Source: JASFUX01 sp050050115
GTDB taxonomy: Bacteria > Pseudomonadota > Alphaproteobacteria > Caulobacterales > Maricaulaceae
NCBI GenBank assembly: GCA_050050115.1
Contig: JASFUX010000025.1
Location: 1 to 19,466, forward strand
Length of the DNA: 19,466 nucleotides
Direction of reading: 5' to 3'
A program made the position numbers and the translations under genes. Position 1 is the first letter of the stretch, and each line of letters opens with the position of its first letter. Positions 8,127 to 13,038 of the stretch are shown here, in pieces. Under the pieces are notes generated by a model that worked only from the letters and a program-made list of their open reading frames with translations, ran no database searches and was not told where the DNA came from.

Positions 8127-9340
8127 GACCAGATCTGCTTCTCTTTCCGTGTGAACGAGACGGCGCGCCGGCGCTCTCGTGGGCGCGCGTCGGCGCGCGC
8201 GGCGGCAAGGTGAAGACCGGAATCGCGCAAGCCGGCGGCAAGCCGCCACCGACCGCCGATGCGGAAAGAACGATTCTCCTTGTCCCGGGAGAGGACGTCG
8301 CGGTGTGCGAAGTGGCGCTGCCCGCGCGATCCGACGCACAAGCGCAGGTGGCGGCAGGCTTCGCTGTCGAGGATCTGATCGCTCAGCCGCTTGATGACGT
8401 GCACGTCGTGGCCGGGCCGGCGGCCGCCGCGGACAAGGGACGAGCGATCGCCGTGGTCGATCGCGGACGCTTCGCGTCCTGGCGCGTTCTACTTGATCAA
8501 ATGCGAACGTCCGCCGACCTCATCGCGCCGGACTATATGGCGCTGCCCGCTGAGAGCGGCGGCGCCACCGTCGTCGATCTTGGCGACCGCGTTCTCGTGC
8601 GCGCCGGCGGCGCCGGTTTTGCCGCCGAGCCGGAAATCGCGCGGGAGGCGCTGGGCGGCTTTCTCGCCGACGCAGGCTGCACGTCGGCGCAGATCTGGTC
8701 CGACCGGGCGGATGAGCTGCTTCCGGCGCCTGCGCGCGCCAGCCTCGCCGTGCAGCACGAGCCGGCGCCTGGAAACGAAGAGCTCGCACGCTTGTTCGCG
8801 CGCGGTTTGGAGACGCGGCCGGCGGTGGAGCTTTCGCGCGCGGATGTGCCCGTCGATGCAGTCTTCGTGCTCGTATGGCGGCGCTGGCGTGCGGCGGTTG
8901 CGCTCGCAGCAGCGGCGGCGGTCGGCTATGTCGCGCTCACCGGCATTCAGATCGCCAGCTTCGAACGCGCGCGCGCGGCGAACTACGTCGAGGCCGAGCA
9001 GCTATTGGCCGACGCCTTCCCCGACATCGGTCGCATCGTAAACCCGCGCGTGCAGCTGCGCGCCCAGCTCGGCGCCGCGGGTGGCGACGGCGCGGCGTTC
9101 ACCGCGCTGAGCGGGCTTGTCGCCGACAGCGTGCGCGGCGTGGAGTCGCTTCAAGTCGATTCCGTGCGCTTCGAGGCTGGACGCGCCGAGCTTTCCGTCG
9201 GCGTCCGCTATGCGACCTACGAGGACATCGAACGCCTCCGCGCGGCGATCAGCGCGCGCGGCGGCGTCATGGAGGAAGGCGGGTCGCGGCAGGCCGGCGA
9301 GACGATGATCAGCGACATAGTGGTGAGGGCGGCGTCATGA
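8123..9340 (+). CDS. gspL: GspL, T2SS inner-membrane protein that recruits GspE
   Basis: GspL is a single-span inner-membrane protein whose cytoplasmic actin-like domain binds the ATPase GspE and whose periplasmic ferredoxin-like domain pairs with GspM. The N-terminal domain shows ERTILLVPGEDVAVCEVALP and FAVEDLIAQPLDDVHVV, recognisable GspL features. One membrane segment lies at about residues 253-280 (AAVALAAAAAVGYVALTGIQ). The C-terminal periplasmic part has VRGVESLQVDSVRFEAGRAEL and a closing ferredoxin-like beta pattern. At 405 residues it is the usual length. Start and stop both overlap neighbours (ATGA with gspK and with gspM). Confidence 0.92.
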   Translation: MRPDLLLFPCERDGAPALSWARVGARGGKVKTGIAQAGGKPPPTADAERTILLVPGEDVAVCEVALPARSDAQAQVAAGFAVEDLIAQPLDDVHVVAGPAAAADKGRAIAVVDRGRFASWRVLLDQMRTSADLIAPDYMALPAESGGATVVDLGDRVLVRAGGAGFAAEPEIAREALGGFLADAGCTSAQIWSDRADELLPAPARASLAVQHEPAPGNEELARLFARGLETRPAVELSRADVPVDAVFVLVWRRWRAAVALAAAAAVGYVALTGIQIASFERARAANYVEAEQLLADAFPDIGRIVNPRVQLRAQLGAAGGDGAAFTALSGLVADSVRGVESLQVDSVRFEAGRAELSVGVRYATYEDIERLRAAISARGGVMEEGGSRQAGETMISDIVVRAAS

Positions 9341-9810
9341 AGCAGTGGTGGAACGGTCTGAGCGGGCGCGAACGCGCGCTCATCGCCCTTGCGGGCGGCG
9401 TCGTGCTGGCGCTCGGCTTCGCGCAGCTCGTGATGATTCCTCTGCGCAAAGAGCGTGCACAGGCGCAGGCGGCGTTCCTCGAGTCTGAACAGCTGCTCGC
9501 CGAGGTGCGCGCAGGCGCCGCGCGCGCGCCGGCCGCTTCGCCGGCGGCAGTGACCGACGACGGGTCTTCCTTGCGCGCGACGCTGATGGCGACGGCTCGC
9601 GCGCGCGGGCTGACGATCTCCCGCGTCCAGCCGCTCGACGACGGCGGCTTGAGTCTGAGGTTCGACGCCGCCGACCCGGTCGTTCTGTACGAGTGGATCG
9701 CTGCTGCTGCGGACGACCGCGGCGTGCTTGTCCGTCAGGCGAGCTTGAGCCGCGTGGAGTCGGGCGGCTTCGTTCAGGCGACCGTGGTGTTGGAGGGGGG
9801 ACGAGCGTGA
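9337..9810 (+). CDS. gspM: GspM, T2SS inner-membrane partner of GspL
   Basis: GspM is a small bitopic inner-membrane protein of the assembly platform. The start MKQWWNGLSGRERALIALAGG is typical of the family, followed by a single hydrophobic span at about residues 14-33. A short coiled-coil-like stretch (RKERAQAQAAFLESEQLLAEV) and an Ala/Pro-rich linker come next. The C-terminal ferredoxin-like domain shows SLRATLMATARARGLTISRVQ and LYEWIAAAADDRGVLVRQASL. Length 157 is normal. It overlaps gspL at the start (ATGA) and gspN at the end (GTGA). Confidence 0.92.
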   Translation: MKQWWNGLSGRERALIALAGGVVLALGFAQLVMIPLRKERAQAQAAFLESEQLLAEVRAGAARAPAASPAAVTDDGSSLRATLMATARARGLTISRVQPLDDGGLSLRFDAADPVVLYEWIAAAADDRGVLVRQASLSRVESGGFVQATVVLEGGRA

Positions 9811-10559
9811 GCCGGCCATTCGCACTGTCGTTGATCTTCCTCGTCGCTCTTGGAGCGTTCCTGGTCGCGGGTCTGCCTCTGTCGACAGCGCTCGGCATGC
9901 TTGAGGCGCGCGAGCGCGGGCTGGACTATGAGAGCGCGTCGGGCACTGTCTGGCGCGGTTCGATCCATGGCGCGCGGCTGGCCAACCAGGACGTCGGCGA
10001 AGTCGACGTCGCTCTGTCTTCCGCCGGGTTGGCGAGAGGCGTCGCCGAGCTGCAGTTTCAGTCGCGCGGCGCATTGCGCGCCCGCGGCGTGCTGAGCGCG
10101 GGCCTCGGCGGCGCGGTTGAGCTCTCGGACGCGACCTTGGTGGCCGACGCGCGCGATCTCGGGCGTCTGCACCCCGACCTCGCCGCGCGGGGGGGGGAGT
10201 TCTTCGTACGCCTTGACGAGGCCGCCTTCGATCTGCGCGGCGGGTGCGCCCGCGCGTCAGGCGTCGTGCAGTCCGACGTGCTTGCGCGCGGGGGCGGATC
10301 GACGGGCTGGCGCGGTCCGGCGCTCGAGGGCGCCATTTCCTGCACGGACGGTTCCCTAACGGTCGCGCTCTCCGGCGCTGAGGAGGGCACCGCAGTCAGC
10401 ATCGACGCGATGCTCAACGCCCGGTCGGGTACGCGCGTGTTCGCCGACGTCTCAACCGAAAACCCCGAAGTGGCCGCCGCGCTCGCCTATCTCGGCTTTG
10501 TCGAGAATGAGAGCGGCTTCAGCTACGCTTATCAAAGCCGTCAGGATACGGCGTCATGA
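9807..10559 (+). CDS. gspN: GspN, T2SS accessory protein
   Basis: GspN is found in a subset of T2SS operons; its exact role is not settled. The GTG start at 9807 overlaps the gspM stop and gives an N-terminal hydrophobic anchor (FALSLIFLVALGAFLVAGLPL). Then comes the family signature around ESASGTVWRGSIHGARL and a mostly beta periplasmic domain with DVGEVDVALSSAGLARGVAEL. Two cysteines (in RGGCARAS and AISCTDG) could form a disulfide. Length is 250 residues, as expected. A run of nine G at 10189-10197 lies within the gene and could be prone to slippage, but the frame is intact here. The end overlaps the next gene by ATGA. Confidence 0.85.
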   Translation: MSRPFALSLIFLVALGAFLVAGLPLSTALGMLEARERGLDYESASGTVWRGSIHGARLANQDVGEVDVALSSAGLARGVAELQFQSRGALRARGVLSAGLGGAVELSDATLVADARDLGRLHPDLAARGGEFFVRLDEAAFDLRGGCARASGVVQSDVLARGGGSTGWRGPALEGAISCTDGSLTVALSGAEEGTAVSIDAMLNARSGTRVFADVSTENPEVAAALAYLGFVENESGFSYAYQSRQDTAS

Positions 10560-11056
10560 GCTTGCTCCGTTTCTTGAACGCGCTGGCTATAGCGTGCGTT
10601 GTCGCCATCATTGCGGCGTGCGCGTCGACGACGTCGGACGGAGGGAACGGCGCGGCGGCATTTGCGGCGGACGGCGAGCTTCGCGTCGGCGCCTTGCCGC
10701 CGCGCGACCTGTCCGATCTGGAGCCGGGACAGTGCGGTCTGTTTCTTTGGGGCCGCACCGGTGAGCGGCCGCTGGTGTTCTTCTTCAACTCGACGACGGG
10801 TCGGGCGGCTATGGTCATCGATGGGAGTGAGCGCGCACTGCGACGGCTCGAAGTGACAAGCTCGTCGAGCGGCGCGCGATACGGCGAGCAGATGTTCGCC
10901 GACATCGGGGGAGAAGTCACGGCGCGCGTGGCGATCGACGAGCGCGAGGATGTCGCCAACGGAGCCCGCATCACTCGCGCCGTATTGAGCGTCTCCGACG
11001 ATCGCGGTTGGCGTTCGGTGATCGGGGTCGGCGGCTTGGCGGCCTGCGCGTCGTGA
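10556..11056 (+). CDS. Unrecognised lipoprotein coupled to the T2SS operon
   Basis: I do not recognise this family. The 166-residue product starts with a hydrophobic stretch (LNALAIACVVAIIAAC) that fits a lipoprotein signal: lipobox IAAC with the acylated Cys at position 22. Ala follows at +2, which by the usual rule favours the outer membrane. The mature part begins with a Gly/Ala/Ser-rich linker, then a compact beta-rich domain around LEPGQCGLFLWGRTGERPLVFFFN. Two cysteines remain (GQCGLFLW and the C-terminal AACAS) and could form a disulfide. The ATG overlaps the gspN stop (ATGA), so it is co-translated with the secretion genes. Size and location resemble a pilotin (GspS/OutS), which helps the secretin insert in the outer membrane, but I see no sequence signature of a known pilotin, so this is inference. 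Confidence 0.85.
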   Translation: MSLLRFLNALAIACVVAIIAACASTTSDGGNGAAAFAADGELRVGALPPRDLSDLEPGQCGLFLWGRTGERPLVFFFNSTTGRAAMVIDGSERALRRLEVTSSSSGARYGEQMFADIGGEVTARVAIDEREDVANGARITRAVLSVSDDRGWRSVIGVGGLAACAS

Positions 11057-12024
11057 TCCGGCGCGGGTCGCCGTTCGCACGCGCCGGTCTCGCCGTCGGA
11101 TTGGCCCATTGCGCTGCGCTCTGCGTCATTGGCGCGGTTCACGCTCAGGCCGGTCCCCTGAGCGCTCTTGAAGACCTCGCTCCGGAAGCGTCGATCGACG
11201 AGGTCGAAATGCTGATGGAGCGGGCCTATCGCGAGCAGACCACGCCGAGCGAGCGGGCGCGGGCGCTTGGGGCGGCCGCCAGCTTTGCGAGCGGCGTCGG
11301 CGAGCATGCGCAGGCGCTGGCGTGGATCGACTGGAGCATTGAGCAGGCCGAACTCGTGCGCGGCGATTCCGCGCCGATGCTGGAGACGGCCCATGCGGAC
11401 GCCATCTCGATCGCTCTCGCCGCCGACAATCCGCTGCAGGCTAGAGAGCACGCAAGGCGCTACGCCGAGTTGGAGCTTGCGTGGGCGGACGATCCAGACC
11501 GCCGAGCCGTTCGACTTGATCCCTACGGCGTTCATTGTCCGGACGAATTGGCCGACAGGTTCGTGCGCGTGCGCATCAGCCAGAGCGTGGGCGCCGCGGG
11601 CGATCAGCGGGCGCGCCCGACCCGGTGCGTCTATGCGCCTTTCGCGTCCGAGCGCGCGCTCGATCAGCTTGAGATCGAGCTTTACGCGCAGCGCGCGTTG
11701 GCGCCGGCGCCGCGCCGGATTCGCGGCGTCGTCGAGGCGGGGCTCGATCCGGAAGATGCGCGTGTGCGAGCTGAGATCGCCGAACGTCTGCCGTTGCTGA
11801 CCACGCTGGTGGAGCGCGACAGCGGCGCATCGGACGTGGGCGATGTCGGCTATGCGCTCTACGAGCGCCGCGGCGTCAGCGAGGTGAGGACGATCGCCTA
11901 CGTGGTGACGCAACGAGACGGCGCGCTGCTGGCCGCGCGCGTATCGGCGAACGAATATGAATGGCCGCCGACACGCCTTCGCGAGATCGCAAACCTCGCC
12001 CTCGCGGCGATGGCGGCGGAATAA
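11053..12024 (+). CDS. Unrecognised exported protein coupled to the T2SS operon
   Basis: Function unknown to me. I chose the GTG at 11053 because it overlaps the upstream stop (GTGA) and directly precedes a good signal peptide: basic MIRR, hydrophobic AGLAVGLAHCAALCVIGAV, predicted cleavage VHA/Q at residues 31/32. An upstream ATG at 11008 would add residues from another frame of the preceding gene. The mature protein (about 290 residues) starts with a helical region (37-150, e.g. ARALGAAASFASGVGEHAQA and HADAISIALAADNPLQA) that looks TPR-like, without a clean consensus. The C-terminal half is mixed alpha/beta with two cysteines (GVHCPDEL and TRCVYAPF) that could pair. Being the last gene of the T2SS run, it may be a periplasmic accessory factor or a cargo; this is inference. 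Confidence 0.85.
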   Translation: MIRRGSPFARAGLAVGLAHCAALCVIGAVHAQAGPLSALEDLAPEASIDEVEMLMERAYREQTTPSERARALGAAASFASGVGEHAQALAWIDWSIEQAELVRGDSAPMLETAHADAISIALAADNPLQAREHARRYAELELAWADDPDRRAVRLDPYGVHCPDELADRFVRVRISQSVGAAGDQRARPTRCVYAPFASERALDQLEIELYAQRALAPAPRRIRGVVEAGLDPEDARVRAEIAERLPLLTTLVERDSGASDVGDVGYALYERRGVSEVRTIAYVVTQRDGALLAARVSANEYEWPPTRLREIANLALAAMAAE

Positions 12025-12026
12025 AC

Positions 12027-12050
12027 GCATCAAAATCATATAGTTGATGC
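12027..12050. other. Inverted repeat just after the T2SS operon
   Basis: A perfect 7-bp inverted repeat, GCATCAA at 12027-12033 and TTGATGC at 12044-12050, surrounds an AT-rich 10-nt centre. It starts two bases after the last T2SS stop. No T-run follows, so it is a weak candidate for a factor-independent terminator. As a 24-bp palindrome with AT-rich centre between two transcription units, it could equally be an operator. Confidence 0.4.
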
Positions 12051-12075
12051 AAGTCGCGCGACACGGGAGGTCCGC

Positions 12076-12116
12076 CTGACCACGCGTGACAGGGTGTTAT
12101 ATTTCTGTCATATAAG
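12076..12116 (+). promoter_or_regulatory. Possible promoter of the TonB-C-like gene
   Basis: Two overlapping promoter candidates can be read. One pairs CTGACC (12076-12081) with TATATT (12098-12103) at 16-bp spacing. The other pairs GTGACA (12086-12091) with TATAAG (12111-12116) at 19-bp spacing. The first would start transcription about 10 nt before the ATG at 12121, the second at about the ATG itself. No Shine-Dalgarno sequence is visible, so the mRNA may be nearly leaderless. Both are matches by eye to the housekeeping consensus. Confidence 0.3.
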
Positions 12117-12137
12117 TGTCATGAAACTGTCATCACT
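12094..12137 (+). promoter_or_regulatory. Pho-box-like array: four direct repeats at exact 11-bp spacing
   Basis: Four consecutive 11-bp units begin at 12094, 12105, 12116 and 12127. Their 7-bp cores are GTGTTAT, CTGTCAT, GTGTCAT and CTGTCAT, and the first three are followed by A/T-rich 4-bp spacers (ATTT, ATAA, GAAA). This is the layout of a PhoB-binding Pho box: CTGTCA-type direct repeats separated by four A/T-rich bases, one per helical turn. Two cores match the classical sequence fully. The array covers the ATG at 12121, so PhoB bound there would be at or downstream of the likely promoter. That points to repression, or to a start site or promoter different from the one I chose. Another OmpR/PhoB-family regulator is possible. 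Confidence 0.6.
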
Positions 12138-12516
12138 CGCCGTTGCGGCTGCCGCATGCGCGTTCTGCGTGACGCCGATCGCCCATGCTCAAGAAACCTA
12201 CGAGCCAACCGAAGCGGCCGAGGCCGCGCCGAGCTTGTCGTCTGGACTCCAGCCTGTTTCGCACGTCGAGGGCCGGTATCCCGGCCGCGAGCTGCGCGAG
12301 CACACCGAGGGTGAATGCACCGTGCTGTTCGATGTGGAGTCCACGGGAAGCGTGGCCAACGTCCGCACGGAAAGCTGCACGTCACGCGGTTTCGCGCGCG
12401 AAGCGCGGCGGATCGCTGCGAACCTGCACTACCCGGCCGAGGCGCTGCCGGCGGAGGGTCTGCGCGATCAGTCCTTCAAGATTCGCTGGGAAGGCGAGGC
12501 CGGCGAAGCCTCCTAG
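12121..12516 (+). CDS. Small exported protein with TonB-C-like domain
   Basis: The 131-residue product has a signal peptide (MKLSSLAVAAAACAFCVTPIAHA, cleaved before Q24 after AHA). A short acidic/Ala linker follows, then a domain from about residue 41 resembling the TonB C-terminal fold: RYPGRELREHTEGECTVLF, then VESTGSVANVRTESC and AREARRIAANLHYPAEAL with a final FKIRWEGE strand. TonB energises outer-membrane receptors, but this protein lacks the retained membrane anchor and Pro-rich spacer of real TonB, so it is more likely a stand-alone periplasmic member. Two mature cysteines (GECTVLF and ESCTSRG) could form a disulfide. The start at 12121 is chosen for the signal peptide; a GTG at 12094 would put an unlikely extension in front. 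No ribosome-binding site is seen. Confidence 0.8.
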   Translation: MKLSSLAVAAAACAFCVTPIAHAQETYEPTEAAEAAPSLSSGLQPVSHVEGRYPGRELREHTEGECTVLFDVESTGSVANVRTESCTSRGFAREARRIAANLHYPAEALPAEGLRDQSFKIRWEGEAGEAS

Positions 12517-12559
12517 GCGCCTTTTCGCAAGCTCCTGAAATTGGCGCGCCGCGCGGCGT

Positions 12560-12590
12560 CTCTCCCCCTCGCGGAGAGTGTGGTGAGGAC
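12560..12590. repeat. Possible dispersed intergenic palindromic element
   Basis: CTCTCC (12560-12565) and GGAGAG (12573-12578) form a stem with a CCCTCGC loop, followed by GTGTGGTGAGGAC. This layout (pyrimidine-rich arm, short GC loop, purine-rich arm, GTGAGG tail) resembles a palindromic repeat common between genes of Caulobacter- and Rhizobium-like genomes. Only one copy is in this window, so the repeat nature rests on recollection. Confidence 0.3.
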
Positions 12591-12613
12591 GAGAGATCCG
12601 TCGCGTGCTGGCC

Positions 12614-12690
12614 TTAGTAGCGCCAGCTCGCGCCGAACCGCACGGCGTCGTGCGTCCACGCGACCTGATCGAACCGCCTCGACATCCGTT
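12614..12690 (-). pseudogene. Possible remnant of an outer-membrane protein C-terminus
   Basis: On the minus strand this stretch reads FDQVAWTHDAVRFGASWRY and then a TAA stop. A final beta strand with alternating hydrophobic residues and a terminal aromatic residue is the normal ending of porins and other outer-membrane barrels. The frame continues upstream only to about 12826 and carries no barrel-like sequence there, so at most a broken 3' end remains. A chance frame in GC-rich DNA cannot be excluded. Confidence 0.3.
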
Positions 12691-12860
12691 CCATCCGCTC
12701 CGTCGTCCTCACAGAATCGGCGCGGTGAGCGAAGCCGCCGCCGTCATCCGCAGGGGTGAGTCTCAGTCGGTCCGCCTGCGCGCCTGATCGCCAGGGGTCC
12801 GCTAGGACTTTCTTTACCGAATTCACTGCGCATACGGCCTACGAGTAGCTCTCGGTGGTA

Positions 12861-12907
12861 AACGCTCGGGCTCGCGAGCGTTCTCGCGCAGCGATTGGCT
12901 GCGCGGG
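12861..12907. other. Two adjacent strong hairpins upstream of the chemotaxis operon
   Basis: The first is a perfect 8-bp stem AACGCTCG/CGAGCGTT (12861-12868 and 12875-12882) with a 6-nt loop. The second, starting at the next base, is CGCGCAGC/GCTGCGCG (12885-12892 and 12898-12905) with a 5-nt GATTG loop, extendable by a T-G wobble and one more C-G pair. Neither has a T-run on either strand typical of a terminator. They could end transcription from the upstream gene, form a structured leader, or belong to a small RNA. Confidence 0.4.
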
Positions 12908-13038
12908 GACTTCGCAGCCCGCGCCGGCCGCCTGAAAATCGATGTGTCAGTTGCCGAAGGCCCGTAACCGCACGCCGTATGTCCGCTTAGAGCGCCCACG
13001 CCCTTGATCTTGCCGGACGCCAGCTTCCCTGAGGAAAC

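Larger units (their letters stand above)
12517..13038. other. Gene-poor intergenic stretch with hairpins
   Basis: About 520 bp separate the TonB-C-like gene from the chemotaxis operon, and no convincing plus-strand gene is present. Contents read by eye: a 12-bp palindrome of CGCCG/CGGCG type at 12547-12558; a 6-bp stem with 7-nt loop at 12560-12578; a 10-bp inverted repeat GTGAGGACGA (12583-12592) and its complement (12703-12712); a minus-strand frame at 12614-12690 that reads like the end of an outer-membrane protein; and two strong adjacent hairpins at 12861-12907. The 3' part must carry the promoter of the chemotaxis operon, but I could not pick one with confidence. Confidence 0.6.

Noticed and set aside
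11008..11052. ATG at 11008 as the start of the exported protein
   Set aside because: It would add 15 residues read from within the preceding gene and bury the signal peptide; the GTG at 11053 overlaps the upstream stop like the other junctions.
10519..12039. 506-codon minus-strand open frame opposite gspN, the lipoprotein and the exported protein
   Set aside because: Arg/Ala/His-rich composition without recognisable domains; it is antisense to three genes with coherent signal peptides and coupled starts, as expected from GC-rich codon bias.
12898..12920. Sigma-54-type promoter starting at the TGGC in the intergenic region
   Set aside because: The expected TTGC element is absent at the required distance from the GG pair.
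12934..12960. Sigma-28-like promoter ahead of the chemoreceptor: GAAA, 15 bp, GCCGAAGG
   Set aside because: Spacing is right, but only GCCGA of the -10 box and three of four -35 bases match, and Caulobacter-type bacteria generally lack FliA. Too weak to call.
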